Notes: generated from the sequence alone by a model not told the origin. DNA of 64,000 bases from Methylocystis rosea SV97 (GCF_000372845.1 NZ_KB889963.1:1794146-1858145), one strand, 5' to 3'. Counted from the first letter of the stretch, positions 9,215-22,023 are shown. A program made the numbers and translations.

Positions 9215-10285
9215 GTGAGCGCCGCGGCCTTCTTTCCCTTGGCGCGACCCGCCCCTTTGAGCGAAATTGCGCAGATCGCCGGGGCCGAGATTCGCGGCGG
9301 TCCTGACGGCGCGCAAGCGTCGGGCGAGCTTGCGCCGCCGCCCCTTATCATCGGCGTGGCCACGCTCGATTGGAGCAGGCCGGGCGACCTCTGCTTCTAC
9401 GACAACCCGCGTTATCGCAAGGCCCTCTTGGAGTGCCGAGCGACCGCCTGCTTCCTGCGCGCGCGCCATCTTGATCTGCTGCCCAAGTCCGTCGTCGCGC
9501 TCGTGGTCGACGATCCGCAGCGGGCGATGACGCTCGCGGCCGCGCATCTCTTTCCGGACGCGCTGCGGCCCGGCTCCTTATTCCAATCCAGCGGCGTTTC
9601 TCCGGGAGCGGCGGTGCATCCGCAGGCGCGACTCGAACCAGGCGTGGTGGTTGATCCCGGCGCCGTGATCGGGCCGGGCGCCGAGATCGGCGCCGGAACG
9701 ATTATCGGGCCGCAGGCGGTGATCGGTCCGAATGTGCGCATCGGCCGCGACTGTTCAATCGGCGCGCATGCGAGCCTCACCCATTCGCTGATCGGCGACC
9801 GCGTCGTCATTCACCCGGGGGCGCGGCTTGGGCAGGATGGCTTCGGCTTCGCGCCAACGCGCCAAGGTTATCTCAAGACGCCGCAGGTCGGTCGCGTGAT
9901 CGTGCAGGACGATGTCGAGATCGGCGCCAATACGACGATTGATCGAGGCGCGTCGCGCGACACGATCATCGGCGAGGGAACCAAAATCGATAATCTCGTG
10001 CAGATCGGCCACAATGTGGTGATCGGCCGTTTTTGCGCCATCGTCGCCCAATCGGGCGTAGCCGGCTCCTGTGAGATCTGCGATTTCGTCTCGCTTGGCG
10101 GACAATCCGCCGTCGCCGGCCACCTCACGATCGGCGAAGGCGCAGCGGTTGCCGCCAAATCCGGGGTTATGCGCGACCTGCCGGCGGGGGCGCGGGTCGG
10201 CGGCGCGCCAGCGCGCCCATTGCGGCGGTTCTTGCGCAGCGCGGCGTTGCTCGACCGACTCGCGCGCAAGGACAAGCCGACGTAA
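9215..10285 (+). CDS. lpxD: UDP-3-O-(3-hydroxyacyl)glucosamine N-acyltransferase
   Basis: This is the third lipid A enzyme. It transfers a 3-hydroxyacyl chain to the 2-amino group of UDP-3-O-acylglucosamine. It has an N-terminal uridine-binding domain (about residues 1-100), then a long left-handed beta-helix of hexapeptide repeats such as [14 protein letters not shown], and a short helical tail. The catalytic His is in [12 protein letters not shown]. There is no ATG: GTG at 9215 gives 356 residues and the usual N-terminus; a TTG at 9188 is the alternative. It lies 82 bases after bamA. Confidence 0.94.
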   Translation: MSAAAFFPLARPAPLSEIAQIAGAEIRGGPDGAQASGELAPPPLIIGVATLDWSRPGDLCFYDNPRYRKALLECRATACFLRARHLDLLPKSVVALVVDDPQRAMTLAAAHLFPDALRPGSLFQSSGVSPGAAVHPQARLEPGVVVDPGAVIGPGAEIGAGTIIGPQAVIGPNVRIGRDCSIGAHASLTHSLIGDRVVIHPGARLGQDGFGFAPTRQGYLKTPQVGRVIVQDDVEIGANTTIDRGASRDTIIGEGTKIDNLVQIGHNVVIGRFCAIVAQSGVAGSCEICDFVSLGGQSAVAGHLTIGEGAAVAAKSGVMRDLPAGARVGGAPARPLRRFLRSAALLDRLARKDKPT

Positions 10286-10353
10286 GACAAGCCGACGCGA
10301 AAACAAGCAAGAACTGGGATGGCGCTCGCCATGCCCTCGAGGAGGAGGAAAAA

Positions 10354-10818
10354 ATGCCCGAGGCCGCGGCCGGCGCGACTCTGGAGAGCGCCGACATTAT
10401 GCAGATCATGAGCCAACTGCCGCATCGGTATCCGTTCTTGCTGGTCGACCGAATCTTCGACATTCGCGGCGACGAATCATGCGTCGGCGTGAAGAACGTC
10501 ACGGTCAACGAGCCGCAGTTTCAGGGGCACTTTCCCGAGCGTCCGATTATGCCCGGCGTCCTGCTCATCGAGGCGATGGCGCAGACTGCCGGAGTCATCG
10601 CCATCCGCGCGCTGAAAGGCGCGGATCGGTCGCGTCTCGTTTATTTTGTCACGATCGACAATGCGAAATTCCGTAAGCCGGTGACGCCGGGCGACCGTGT
10701 CGAATTCCACATGGCCAAAACCGCGCAGAAGCGAAACATCTGGTGGTATTCTGGGCGCGCGTTGGTCGACGGCGCGCTGGTCTGCGAGGCGCAGATCAGC
10801 GTCATGATGGGCGGCTAG
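10354..10818 (+). CDS. fabZ: 3-hydroxyacyl-[acyl-carrier-protein] dehydratase
   Basis: FabZ removes water from 3-hydroxyacyl-ACP in fatty acid elongation and competes with LpxA/LpxD for the same acyl chains. The 154-residue hot-dog-fold protein has [11 protein letters not shown] near residue 28, the catalytic His in [10 protein letters not shown] near 59 and the catalytic Glu in LLIEAMAQ near 73. A strong purine-rich ribosome-binding site (GAGGAGGAGG) precedes the ATG. It is 68 bases after lpxD and 22 before lpxA. Confidence 0.96.
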   Translation: MPEAAAGATLESADIMQIMSQLPHRYPFLLVDRIFDIRGDESCVGVKNVTVNEPQFQGHFPERPIMPGVLLIEAMAQTAGVIAIRALKGADRSRLVYFVTIDNAKFRKPVTPGDRVEFHMAKTAQKRNIWWYSGRALVDGALVCEAQISVMMGG

Positions 10819-10840
10819 CGTCGACGCGGCGAGTGCGACA

Positions 10841-11638
10841 TTGAGCCCTTCGGTTCATCGGTCCTCTGTGGTCGAAGACGGCGCGCGGCTCGGCGTCGGC
10901 GTCGCCATTGGCCCCTTTTGCCATATCGGCGCCGGCGTCGAGATCGGCGACGGCGCGACTCTCCACTCCCATGTGGTCGTCGGCGGCGTTACGCGCATTG
11001 GCGCGCGCGCGAGGATTTTCCCCTTCGCCGCCGTGGGACTGCCGTCGCAGGATATCAAGGCTGCGCTCGCGGAAGGCGTGCTGACGATCGGCGAGGGATG
11101 CGTCATTCGCGAAGGCGTGACCATCAATGCAGGCGTGGGCCAGGGCACGTGTATCGGGGCGCGCTGCGTCTTTCTTGCCTCTTCGCACGTCGCTCACGAC
11201 TGTCGGCTGGGCGACGACGTGATACTGTCCAATCAGGTTCTGCTGGGCGGCCACGTCGAGATCGGGGACCATGCGATGATCGGCGGCGCGACGGCGGTGC
11301 ATCAGAATGTGCGTATCGGCGCGCATGCCTTCGTCGGCGGCCTCTCGGGCGTCGAAGGCGACGTCATTCCCTTTACGCTCGCGTCGGGCAACCGCGCCCA
11401 TCTTTTCGGCCTCAACCGCGTCGGCCTGCAGCGGCGCGGTTTTGCGCCGGAGCGCATCGAGCGGCTACGCCGGGCGTATCGCCTGCTCTTCGCGCAAGAG
11501 GCGCGCGCGCTGAGCGAACGCATCGACTGTCTGTCGCGAGATTTCGCCGGCGACGCCGACATTGCGGCGATCGTCGAATTTCTGCGGGCGCCCTCGACGC
11601 GGCCGCTTTGCGCGCCTCGCGCGCGCGCCGAACCATGA
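10841..11638 (+). CDS. lpxA: UDP-N-acetylglucosamine O-acyltransferase
   Basis: LpxA starts lipid A synthesis by adding a 3-hydroxyacyl chain to UDP-GlcNAc. The 265-residue protein is a left-handed beta-helix of hexapeptide repeats (residues about 1-190) with a helical C-terminal domain. The catalytic His is in SSHVAHDC near residue 119. The start is a TTG at 10841, just after fabZ; no ATG is available near the expected N-terminus. Its stop overlaps the lpxB ATG, so the two are coupled. Confidence 0.94.
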   Translation: MSPSVHRSSVVEDGARLGVGVAIGPFCHIGAGVEIGDGATLHSHVVVGGVTRIGARARIFPFAAVGLPSQDIKAALAEGVLTIGEGCVIREGVTINAGVGQGTCIGARCVFLASSHVAHDCRLGDDVILSNQVLLGGHVEIGDHAMIGGATAVHQNVRIGAHAFVGGLSGVEGDVIPFTLASGNRAHLFGLNRVGLQRRGFAPERIERLRRAYRLLFAQEARALSERIDCLSRDFAGDADIAAIVEFLRAPSTRPLCAPRARAEP

Positions 11639-12777
11639 GCGCGCCGCGCATCTTCCTTGTCGCTGGCGAAGCCTCTGGCGATCAACTTGGCGCAGCGCTG
11701 ATGCGGGCTTTGCGCGCCGCGCGTCCGGAGACCGTTTTTTCCGGCGTCGGGGGCGAGGCGATGGCGCGCGAAGGCCTCGTTTCGCTGTTTCCGCTAGAAG
11801 ACATCGCGGTGATGGGCCTCATTCCCGTCTTGGCGCGGCTGCCGCGCCTTGTCCGGCGCATCGCACAGACGGCGCGGGCGGTCGCCGATCAGGCGCCGGA
11901 CTGTCTCGTCATCATCGACGCGCCGGATTTTACCCATCGCGTCGCGCGCCGGGTGCGGGCCGCCCGACCTGACCTGCCGATCGTCGATTACGTCAGCCCG
12001 ACCGTATGGGCGTGGCGGCCCGGCCGCGCGCGCGCGATGCGCGACTATGTCGATTGCCTGCTGGCGCTGCTGCCCTTCGAACCGCAGGCGCATGCTCGCC
12101 TTGGCGGGCCGCGATGCGTCCATGTCGGCCATCCGCTCGTCGAGCGGCTCGACGAGCTGACGCGGCCTTCTCACGATCGCGGCGTGGCGCGGTCGCTGCT
12201 CGTTCTGCCCGGGTCGCGTCTTGCGGAAGTGCGGCGCATGACGCCGATCTACGGCGAGGCGCTCGAACTGCTTTTGCGCGAACGCGCGGACTTCGAGGTC
12301 GTCATTCCTGTCGCGCCGAATGTTGAGAAGACCTTGCGACGCGAACTGCGGGGATGGCCGTTGACGCCGCGTCTGATTGGCCAGGCGGAGAAATTCGCCG
12401 CGTTTCGAAATGCGCGCGCCGCACTTGTGACGTCCGGCGTCGCGACGCTGGAGCTGGCGCTCGCCGGCGTTCCCATGGCTGTCGCCTATAAGGTCTCGCG
12501 CGTCGAATCGCTGCTGCGCTTTCTCGTCAAAGTCGAATCAATCGTGCTGCCCAATCTCATCATCGGCGAGAATAGTGTGCCGGAATTCCTGCAGGAGGCG
12601 GCGACGCCGCGCGCGCTCGCCGAGGCGCTGAGGCCGCTCTTGCGCGAGAGCGTGGCGCGCGAAGCGCAGCTCGCAGCCTTCAAGCGCGTCCGCACGCGCC
12701 TGCTCGAGACAGGCCGGACGCCGAGCGCTCGGGCGGCTGACATCATCCTGGAATATGCGTCGCGCGGTCGCTCTTAG
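11635..12777 (+). CDS. lpxB: Lipid-A-disaccharide synthase
   Basis: This family GT19 glycosyltransferase joins UDP-2,3-diacylglucosamine and lipid X to make the lipid A disaccharide at the inner face of the cytoplasmic membrane. The 380-residue protein begins IFLVAGEASGDQLGA and contains YVSPTVWAWRPGRA and LLVLPGSRLAEVRR, all characteristic. The ATGA overlap with lpxA is notable because most alphaproteobacteria have lpxI (DUF1009) between them. The UDP-diacylglucosamine hydrolase step must therefore be encoded elsewhere, as LpxH, LpxG or a distant LpxI. Confidence 0.96.
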   Translation: MSAPRIFLVAGEASGDQLGAALMRALRAARPETVFSGVGGEAMAREGLVSLFPLEDIAVMGLIPVLARLPRLVRRIAQTARAVADQAPDCLVIIDAPDFTHRVARRVRAARPDLPIVDYVSPTVWAWRPGRARAMRDYVDCLLALLPFEPQAHARLGGPRCVHVGHPLVERLDELTRPSHDRGVARSLLVLPGSRLAEVRRMTPIYGEALELLLRERADFEVVIPVAPNVEKTLRRELRGWPLTPRLIGQAEKFAAFRNARAALVTSGVATLELALAGVPMAVAYKVSRVESLLRFLVKVESIVLPNLIIGENSVPEFLQEAATPRALAEALRPLLRESVAREAQLAAFKRVRTRLLETGRTPSARAADIILEYASRGRS

Positions 12778-12790
12778 AGCGCTTCCGGGA
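12775..12790. repeat. Fragment of the GAGCGCTTCC intergenic repeat
   Basis: TAGAGCGCTTCCGGGATC begins on the lpxB stop codon, exactly as the longer copy begins on the rseP stop at 6407. Only the first arm is present before the convergent ssb stop at 12791. Confidence 0.4.
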
Positions 12791-13294
12791 TCAGAAAGGA
12801 ATGTCGTCGTCGAGTTGGTCGGAGAGCTTGCCGGCGGGGGCGGGACGCCGCTCGGTGGGACCGCGCTCCATCGGCGAGGAGCGGCCAAAGGATCCGCCGC
12901 TCTGGCTATAGCCGCTGTCGTAGTCGCCCTCGCTGCGTCCGCCCTTGCTGTCGAGCAGAGTCAGCTCGCCGCGAAAACGCTGCAACACGACATCGGTCGC
13001 CTTGCGCTGATTGCCGTCCTTGTCGGTATATTCGCGGGTCTGCAACTGGCCCTCGAGATAGATTTTTGAGCCCTTGCGGCAGTATTGCTCGGCGATCTTC
13101 CCGAGATTTTCGTTGAAGATCGACACATTGTGCCACTCGGTGCGATCTTTGCGCTCGCCGGTGTTTTTATCGCGCCAGGACTCGGTGGTCGCCACCGAGA
13201 AGGAGACGACGCGATCGCCGGACGGCAGCGTCCGCACCTCCGGATCGCGGCCGAGATTGCCGATCAGGATCACCTTGTTGACGCTGCCCGCCAT
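12791..13294 (-). CDS. ssb: Single-stranded DNA-binding protein
   Basis: SSB coats single-stranded DNA in replication, recombination and repair. The 167-residue protein begins MAGSVNKVILIGNLGRDPEV, has the OB-fold in residues 1-110, a Gly/Ser-rich linker, and ends in DDDIPF, the acidic tip that recruits partner enzymes. The ATG at 13294 is chosen from the conserved N-terminus; an open upstream stretch has no family character. It converges on lpxB with 13 bases between. An alphaproteobacterial SOS box lies about 120 bases upstream, at 13416-13430. Confidence 0.96.
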   Translation of the reverse strand: MAGSVNKVILIGNLGRDPEVRTLPSGDRVVSFSVATTESWRDKNTGERKDRTEWHNVSIFNENLGKIAEQYCRKGSKIYLEGQLQTREYTDKDGNQRKATDVVLQRFRGELTLLDSKGGRSEGDYDSGYSQSGGSFGRSSPMERGPTERRPAPAGKLSDQLDDDIPF

Positions 13295-13415
13295 GTCGCT
13301 CTCCGCTTGCTTTGACGCGTGGCACTCTAGTGCAAAGGCCGGTCCTGGGGCGCGCCGGCTCGGATTGTCCACAGATGATGTGGTTGCGCCTCTCGACCCC
13401 GGAACGTTCGATTTT

Positions 13416-13430
13416 TGTTCTAGCAGCGGT
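13416..13430 (-). promoter_or_regulatory. LexA (SOS) box upstream of ssb
   Basis: The sequence is GTTC, seven bases, GTTC, the direct-repeat LexA site of alphaproteobacteria (GTTC-N7-GTTC). It lies in the 207-base gap between ssb and the dctA stop, 121 bases before the ssb ATG, so damage control of ssb is expected. No such site was seen in front of uvrA at 15730-15853. Confidence 0.65.
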
Positions 13431-13501
13431 CGTAAGATCGCGCAAGCACAGCGGAATTTTGTTCTCTTTTTCCGAAGCTTAGCGCTTGCGGGCCTCTGGC
13501 C

Positions 13502-14812
13502 TCACTCCGTCGTGACGCCGATCGCGACATCGGAAGGATCAATTTTGCGTGCGAGCCCTGCGGTCAGCCGCGCGCGGTCCAGCTCGCCCTCCCAGGCGGC
13601 GACCACGATGGTGGCGACGCCATTGCCGATAAAGTTCGTCAAGGCTCGGCACTCGCTCATGAATTTATCGACGCCGAGGACAAGCGACATGCCCGGCGCC
13701 AGTTGCGGATCGACCGCCATCAAGGTCGCCGCCAGAGTGATGAATCCCGCGCCGGAAACGCCGCTCGCGCCCTTCGACGTCAGCATTGCGACGATGAGGA
13801 TGGTCGCCTGATGGGAGAGATCGAGCTCGACGCCCATCGCGCGCGCGATGAACAGCGTCGTCAGCGTCATATAGATGTTGGTGCCGTCGAGATTGAAGGA
13901 ATAGCCGGTCGGCACGACGAGTCCGACGACAGACTTCGAGCAGCCGAGCCATTGCAGCTTCTCCATCAGAGCGGGCAGGGCGCTTTCCGATGAGGACGTG
14001 CCGAGCACGATGAGCAGCTCGTCGCGCAGATAGGCGATTAGGCTGAAGATGTTGAAGCCAGCCGTGCGCGCAATGGCGCCCAGCACGAAGACGACGAAGA
14101 GCCCGGCCGTGAGATAGAACAGACCGACGAGTCCGGCGAGCGACAGAAGCGCGGCTGAGCCATATTTCGCGACCGTATAGGCCATGGCGCCGAAAGCGCC
14201 GATCGGCGCCGCCTTCATGATGATGGCGATGACCCCGAACATGGCGTGGCCGACGTCGTCGATGATCACCCGCAGCGCGCGGCCGCGCTCGCCGAGCGCT
14301 AAGAGCGCGAAGCCGAAAAGCAGCGAGAACAGCAGAACCTGTAAAATATCGCCCTTGGCGAAGGCGCCGATCGCGCTGTCGGGAATGATGTCGAGAAGAA
14401 AATCGACGCCGCCGCGCTTTTCCGCGAGCGCCGTATATTTGGCGATGGCGGAAGGGTCGGGCTTTCCGGCGAAGCCGGCGCCGACCTGCGCAAGATTTCC
14501 GATCAGCAGGCCGAGCGCGAGGGCGAATGTGGAGACGATCTCGAAATAGAGGAGCGCCTTGAGCCCGACGCGGCCCACTTTGCGCGCGTCCTCGATATGG
14601 GCGACGCCGGAGACGACCGTGCAGAAAATGATCGGCGCGATCGCCATCTTGATGAGCTTGACGAAGCCGTCGCCGAGCGCCTTCACCCAGTCCTGCGCGG
14701 CGGCGTGCGGCGCCAGCCAGCCGAACAGCGCGCCAAGCGCAATGGCCGCGAGCACCTGGACATAGAGGTGGCGGTAAAGTGGCTTGCGGGTAGCGGAGGG
14801 ATTGGCGGTCAT
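13502..14812 (-). CDS. dctA: C4-dicarboxylate transport protein DctA
   Basis: This inner-membrane symporter takes up succinate, fumarate and malate with cations. The 436-residue protein has the DAACS fold with about eight membrane helices and two re-entrant loops. The loop motif [11 protein letters not shown] (near residue 276) and [15 protein letters not shown] (near 309) mark DctA rather than glutamate carriers. The ATG at 14812 gives the usual N-terminus ([20 protein letters not shown]). No dctBD regulator genes lie nearby. It separates ssb from uvrA, which are often divergent neighbours in this class. Confidence 0.93.
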   Translation of the reverse strand: MTANPSATRKPLYRHLYVQVLAAIALGALFGWLAPHAAAQDWVKALGDGFVKLIKMAIAPIIFCTVVSGVAHIEDARKVGRVGLKALLYFEIVSTFALALGLLIGNLAQVGAGFAGKPDPSAIAKYTALAEKRGGVDFLLDIIPDSAIGAFAKGDILQVLLFSLLFGFALLALGERGRALRVIIDDVGHAMFGVIAIIMKAAPIGAFGAMAYTVAKYGSAALLSLAGLVGLFYLTAGLFVVFVLGAIARTAGFNIFSLIAYLRDELLIVLGTSSSESALPALMEKLQWLGCSKSVVGLVVPTGYSFNLDGTNIYMTLTTLFIARAMGVELDLSHQATILIVAMLTSKGASGVSGAGFITLAATLMAVDPQLAPGMSLVLGVDKFMSECRALTNFIGNGVATIVVAAWEGELDRARLTAGLARKIDPSDVAIGVTTE

Positions 14813-14884
14813 GAGGGGATTGGCGCCTGCTGCGCGTAACGGGAGCAACGCATACTTTAGTATCACCTTTCGCGTCGAAACCGC

Positions 14885-14970
14885 CCGTCATTGCGAGCGA
14901 AGCGAAGCAATCCAGCCGTCCACCGCCGCCTCTGGGTTGCTTTGTCGGCTGCGCCTCCTCGCAATGACGG
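14885..14970. repeat. Palindromic intergenic repeat (CGTCATTGCGAG family)
   Basis: An 86-base imperfect palindrome starts CCGTCATTGCGAGCGAAGCG and ends CGCCTCCTCGCAATGACGG. The outer 12 bases are perfect inverted arms. This sequence class is scattered between genes in many alphaproteobacteria. It lies between the dctA promoter and the VapC stop and could form a strong hairpin in either transcript. Confidence 0.7.
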
Positions 14971-14993
14971 CGGGGGATTTCCAAAGCGCATCG

Positions 14994-15416
14994 CTAGCGC
15001 GCTTCGAACGGATTGACGACGGCGATGTCGAGATCGACGAAATCCGCAACATTGCGCGTCGCGAGCGTCATTGCGTGGGCGGCGGCGATGCTCGCAACGA
15101 TCGCGTCCATGACGGCGAGCGGGTTGCCTCGCATTTTGCGTCTAGCGCGCAAACGGGCGAAGGCGTGCGCCGCGCGTTGATCAAACGCCAATATGCGGCC
15201 AGCGAAAATCTCCTCTTCGATCGCGTCGCAGGCTTTGGTCAAAACATCCTTCTTTCGCCCCTCAGGCAGCAGCGCCAGACCAAAACGAAGCTCCGCGATG
15301 ACTGGCGTCGCGATGAAGAAATCGAGCTCAGAATAGGAGTCCATCCAGCGCCGCACGTTACCGTCGCCCATCGGCTTCATCATTTCAGAGACGATGTTCG
15401 TGTCGAGCAAGATCAT
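14994..15416 (-). CDS. vapC: VapC/FitB-type PIN-domain toxin
   Basis: This 140-residue PIN-domain protein is expected to be an RNase toxin that cuts a tRNA or rRNA. It begins MILLDTNIVSEMMKP with the first acidic residue (Asp5). The second is in PVIAELRFGL, the third in NPLAVMDAIVAS, and a fourth is likely in the TRNVADF region. It overlaps the upstream antitoxin gene in an ATGA, the typical coupling of such pairs. The FitB-like motif spacing and the RHH antitoxin suggest the FitAB/VapBC subgroup. The target cannot be read from sequence. Confidence 0.9.
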   Translation of the reverse strand: MILLDTNIVSEMMKPMGDGNVRRWMDSYSELDFFIATPVIAELRFGLALLPEGRKKDVLTKACDAIEEEIFAGRILAFDQRAAHAFARLRARRKMRGNPLAVMDAIVASIAAAHAMTLATRNVADFVDLDIAVVNPFEAR

Positions 15417-15676
15417 TCGAAATCTGGCGGGGCGCGGTCGCTTTGATCACGAGGCTGAATGAAATCGTCCGTCCAATCTTCTTGCGACACGAGACTTTTG
15501 AGCCGCGTTCCAAGTCCTCCGGCCGCTCGGGCGCGCTCTGGCCGGACAGCCTGAGACAAAGCGCGTTCGAGCAACAATTTCGCCTGGCTCGAAATGCTGC
15601 GCTTATGCCCGTGCGCTAGATCCTCGATCTGGCGCTTCATTTCCGGGGGAACGTCTCTCAACAGAATGTCAGGCAC
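15413..15676 (-). CDS. vapB: VapB/FitA-type ribbon-helix-helix antitoxin
   Basis: From the GTG at 15676 the protein has 87 residues: an N-terminal ribbon-helix-helix DNA-binding part (PDILLRDVPPEMKRQIEDLA) and a C-terminal region that should wrap the toxin. GTG is chosen over more upstream positions because GGAGG lies 6 bases before it and FitA proteins start MPDILLRD-like. It precedes and overlaps vapC. Three GATATC sites directly upstream form a likely self-regulation operator. Confidence 0.85.
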   Translation of the reverse strand: MPDILLRDVPPEMKRQIEDLAHGHKRSISSQAKLLLERALSQAVRPERARAAGGLGTRLKSLVSQEDWTDDFIQPRDQSDRAPPDFE

Positions 15677-15690
15677 GCCAGCCTCCGCAT

Positions 15691-15728
15691 TTGATATCAA
15701 TGATATCGCTATGCGGGCGCGATATCAA
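15691..15728 (-). promoter_or_regulatory. Operator of the toxin-antitoxin operon
   Basis: Three GATATC cores lie at 15693, 15702 and 15721. ATGATATCGC (15700-15709) and GCGATATCAA (15719-15728) form an inverted repeat with 9 of 10 bases matching, and the first core adds a further half site. The cluster begins 15 bases upstream of the antitoxin GTG, where a FitAB-like complex would block transcription. Confidence 0.6.
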
Positions 15729-15853
15729 GGCTGACATTGCAAGCGAGCTGATCGAGCATCGGATGAGCTTCAGATGGATTTATGCGGCGGCGCGTGGCAT
15801 TTGCCTTGCTCAGCGCCTAAATGACGCTTCCACTCTCCTTCCGGCCTTTGTGA

Positions 15854-18853
<3,000 letters not shown>

Positions 18854-18881
18854 AAAGCCCGTCGCGGCCACGTCTCTCCTC

Positions 18882-18917
18882 AAAAAAAGGCCGCCTCGCA
18901 GCGCATGCGAAGCGGCC
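18882..18917 (-). terminator. Rho-independent terminator of clpA (possibly shared with uvrA)
   Basis: GGCCGC-C-TCGCA (18889-18900) pairs with TGCGA-A-GCGGCC (18906-18917) around a 5-base loop, with one mismatch. Seven A residues at 18882-18888 become a U-tract after the hairpin for leftward transcripts from clpA. It lies between convergent uvrA and clpA. Confidence 0.75.
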
Positions 18918-18951
18918 CCTGTTTGTTGTGCGGCGCGCGCCCGTTAGGCGT

Positions 18952-21390
18952 TTAGCTCTTCAACGGCGCCGGACGTTCGTCGCGTTCCGCATCAGCAGCG
19001 CGAATCGCCGAATCATCTCCGGATGCGGCTTCCTCCGCCGCGCGCTTCTTGCCGGCCTCGAAGATATCGCGCTCAGGCCGCGGCAACACCGGACCCTCCG
19101 GGAAGACGAAGCCCAGCGACTTCGTTCCGCTATCGTCGCCGACGACGACGACGCGCACGGCGCCGCCGTTCTTCAGACGGCCGAACAGCACCTCGTCGGC
19201 GAGCGGCGTCTTGATGTGCTGGTGAATGACCCGCGACATCGGCCGGGCGCCCATGGCTTCGTCATAGCCGTGCTCGACGAGCCAGCTGCGCGCTTCGTCG
19301 GTGAGCTCGATGGTGACGTTGCGGTCGGCAAGCTGCGCTTCGAGCTGCATGATGAATTTGTCGACGACGCGCTTGATGACGTCGACCGGCAGATGACCGA
19401 AAGGCACGATGGCGTCGAGACGATTGCGGAACTCCGGCGCGAACAGCCGATTGATCGCTTCGCTGTCGTCGAGATCGCGGCGCGTGCGCGTGAAGCCGAT
19501 CGGCGTGCGGGCAAGATCCTGCGCGCCGGCATTCGTCGTCATGATGAGGATGACGTTGCGGAAGTCGATCGTCTTGCCGTTGTGGTCGGTCAGCTTCCCG
19601 TGATCCATCACCTGCAGCAGGATGTTGTAGAGATCGGGATGCGCCTTCTCGATTTCGTCGAGCAGCAGCACGCAATGCGGATGCTGGTCGATGGCGTCGG
19701 TCAGCAGTCCGCCCTGATCGAAGCCGACATAGCCGGGAGGCGCGCCGATCAACCGGCTCACCGTATGACGCTCCATATATTCCGACATGTCGAAGCGCAC
19801 GAGCTCGATGCCGAGCGATGTCGCGAGCTGGCGCGCGGCTTCCGTCTTGCCGACGCCGGTCGGTCCGGAGAAGAGATAGCAGCCGATCGGCTTCTCCTGG
19901 TCGCGCAGACCCGCCCGCGCGAGCTTGATCGCCGACGTCAGCGCCGAGATCGCCTTATCCTGCCCATAGACGACGCGCCGCAGCGTCTCGTCGAGATGCG
20001 CGAGAACTTCGGCGTCGTCCTTGGAGACGGTCTTCGGCGGGACGCGCGCCATGGTGGCGATCGTCGTTTCGATCTCTTTTAGTCCGATGGTCTTTTTGCG
20101 CTTGTTTTCCGCGACCAGCATCTGCGCCGCGCCGGTTTCGTCGATCACGTCGATCGCCTTGTCCGGCAGCTTGCGGTCGTGAATATACCGCGCCGAGAGT
20201 TCCACCGCCGCCTTCAGCGCGTCGTTGGTGTAGCGGATCTTATGGAACTCCTCGAAATAGGGCTTGAGCCCCTTCACGATTTCGATCGCGTCGGGGATCG
20301 AGGGTTCGTTGACGTCGATCTTCTGGAAGCGGCGAACGAGCGCGCGGTCCTTCTCGAAATACTGCCGGTATTCCTTGTAGGTCGTCGAGCCGATGCAGCG
20401 CAGAACGCCCTGCGCCAGGGCGGGCTTCAGAAGGTTCGAGGCGTCCATCGCGCCGCCCGAGGTGGCGCCCGCGCCAATCACCGTATGGATCTCGTCGATG
20501 AAGAGAATCGCATTCTTGTGATTCTCGATTTCCTTCACGACCTGCTTCAGGCGCTCTTCGAAGTCGCCGCGATAGCGCGTGCCGGCGAGCAGCGCGCCCA
20601 TATCGAGCGCGAACACCGTCGCGCCGGCGAGAACCTCCGGCACTTCGTTCGAGACGATCTTACGCGCGAGGCCTTCGGCGATCGCGGTCTTGCCGACGCC
20701 GGGATCGCCGACGAGCAGGGGATTATTCTTTTGCCGGCGGCACAGGACCTGAATCGTGCGCAGCACTTCCGGCTCGCGGCCGATCAGCGGGTCGATGCGG
20801 CCGTCGCGCGCCTTCCTGTTGAGATTGACGCAATAGGCCTCGAGCGCGCCTTCCTTCTTGCGGCTCTCGCCGTCGCGGCCCTCGCGGCCTTCGCTGCGCT
20901 CGCCGTCGTCCTCGACGCCGCGCGGGCTCCGGCTGGCGTCCGAAAGTCCCGGACGCTTGGCGATGCCATGGCTGATGAAATTGACGGCGTCATAGCGCGT
21001 CATGTCCTGCTCCTGCAGGAAATAGACGGCGTGGCTTTCGCGCTCGGCGAACAGCGCGACAAGAACATTGGCGCCGCTGACGTCTTCGCGGCCGGACGAT
21101 TGGACGCTGATAATCGCCCGCTGCACGACCCTCTGGAACCCGGCGGTCGGCTTGCATTCATCCGCGTCTTCGTTGACGAGGTTGTCGAGCTCACGATCGA
21201 TGTAGTCGCGCAGATTCTTGGTCAGCACGTCGAGATCCACGGAACAGGCGCGGAGCACCGCCGACGCGTCGACGTCCTCGACGAGACTCAGCAGCAGGTG
21301 CTCGAGCGTCGCATATTCATGGTGCCGCTCCCGGGCGGAGGCGAGCGCACGGTCGAGGGTCTGCTTGAGATTGCGCGAGAAGGTCGGCAT
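18952..21390 (-). CDS. clpA: ATP-dependent Clp protease ATP-binding subunit ClpA
   Basis: ClpA unfolds substrates and feeds them to ClpP. The 812-residue protein has the double Clp N-domain (residues 1-145) and two AAA+ modules, with Walker A motifs [13 protein letters not shown] near residue 228 and [13 protein letters not shown] near 508. The ClpA-specific [20 protein letters not shown] lies in the first module. A Glu/Arg/Ser-rich insert separates the N-domain from AAA1. It follows clpS by 9 bases on the same strand, so adaptor and unfoldase are co-transcribed. Confidence 0.96.
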   Translation of the reverse strand: MPTFSRNLKQTLDRALASARERHHEYATLEHLLLSLVEDVDASAVLRACSVDLDVLTKNLRDYIDRELDNLVNEDADECKPTAGFQRVVQRAIISVQSSGREDVSGANVLVALFAERESHAVYFLQEQDMTRYDAVNFISHGIAKRPGLSDASRSPRGVEDDGERSEGREGRDGESRKKEGALEAYCVNLNRKARDGRIDPLIGREPEVLRTIQVLCRRQKNNPLLVGDPGVGKTAIAEGLARKIVSNEVPEVLAGATVFALDMGALLAGTRYRGDFEERLKQVVKEIENHKNAILFIDEIHTVIGAGATSGGAMDASNLLKPALAQGVLRCIGSTTYKEYRQYFEKDRALVRRFQKIDVNEPSIPDAIEIVKGLKPYFEEFHKIRYTNDALKAAVELSARYIHDRKLPDKAIDVIDETGAAQMLVAENKRKKTIGLKEIETTIATMARVPPKTVSKDDAEVLAHLDETLRRVVYGQDKAISALTSAIKLARAGLRDQEKPIGCYLFSGPTGVGKTEAARQLATSLGIELVRFDMSEYMERHTVSRLIGAPPGYVGFDQGGLLTDAIDQHPHCVLLLDEIEKAHPDLYNILLQVMDHGKLTDHNGKTIDFRNVILIMTTNAGAQDLARTPIGFTRTRRDLDDSEAINRLFAPEFRNRLDAIVPFGHLPVDVIKRVVDKFIMQLEAQLADRNVTIELTDEARSWLVEHGYDEAMGARPMSRVIHQHIKTPLADEVLFGRLKNGGAVRVVVVGDDSGTKSLGFVFPEGPVLPRPERDIFEAGKKRAAEEAASGDDSAIRAADAERDERPAPLKS

Positions 21391-21399
21391 GCGCTCGTC

Positions 21400-21756
21400 C
21401 TATTTCTTTTCCATGATGCATTGCAGAGGATGCTGATGCTTCCTTGCAAAATCCATGACCTGGGTGACTTTGGTCTCAGCGACCTCGTAGGTGTAAACGC
21501 CGCATTCGCCGACGCCGTGATTGTGAACGTGGAGCATGATGCGCGTGGCTTCCTCCACGGATTTGTTGAAATATTTCCGCAGCACGATCACCACGAACTC
21601 CTGCGTCGTGTAGTCGTCATTCAACAAAAGCACCCGATACATATTGGGCTTGCGCGTCTGAGGACGCGTTCGCGTGACGAGGGCGGTTCCGGCCCCGGGA
21701 CCGACGTCGCCTCCCTTGCGCGGCTCCTTGGCCGCTCGCGGCGCATTGGCCGCCAT
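21400..21756 (-). CDS. clpS: ATP-dependent Clp protease adaptor ClpS
   Basis: ClpS binds N-degron substrates and the ClpA N-domain. The folded part contains [17 protein letters not shown] and [20 protein letters not shown], both diagnostic, after a flexible N-terminal extension of about 40 residues needed for delivery. The ATG at 21756 gives 118 residues; a GTG at 21783 would add 9 and cannot be excluded. It lies just upstream of clpA in the usual pair. Confidence 0.94.
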   Translation of the reverse strand: MAANAPRAAKEPRKGGDVGPGAGTALVTRTRPQTRKPNMYRVLLLNDDYTTQEFVVIVLRKYFNKSVEEATRIMLHVHNHGVGECGVYTYEVAETKVTQVMDFARKHQHPLQCIMEKK

Positions 21757-21783
21757 CGCTAGCGTTAAGTCCTCCGCCGCCAC

Positions 21784-22023
21784 GTCTTCACCCTTTCGAT
21801 CCTTTTCATGTAGGTCGTTACAGTGGTTCTTTTAGGGTCGCCTCGCAGAATCTGGGCCATTTCCACGGTGAGGGAAATCAAGAATATCGCTAGTTTTGAG
21901 CTTTCCCTCCGGCTTGGCAAGGGGTCGCGCGGCGCGCCGTCGCCGAGTTTTGTCGAAAGCTGCATCAATAAAAAATTTACCTACGCAAGATTAGCGTCAC
22001 ACCGCTAACCTTCAGGCTCTCAA
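21784..22023. other. Intergenic region upstream of clpS
   Basis: About 240 bases with a lower GC content than the flanking genes. It should hold the leftward clpS promoter. No conserved site or RNA was recognised. Confidence 0.4.

Noticed and set aside
18928-21762. Two long plus-strand frames opposite clpA and clpS (18928-20082, 20179-21762)
   Set aside because: They are antisense shadows of well-conserved genes. Long open frames on the reverse strand are expected at this GC content.
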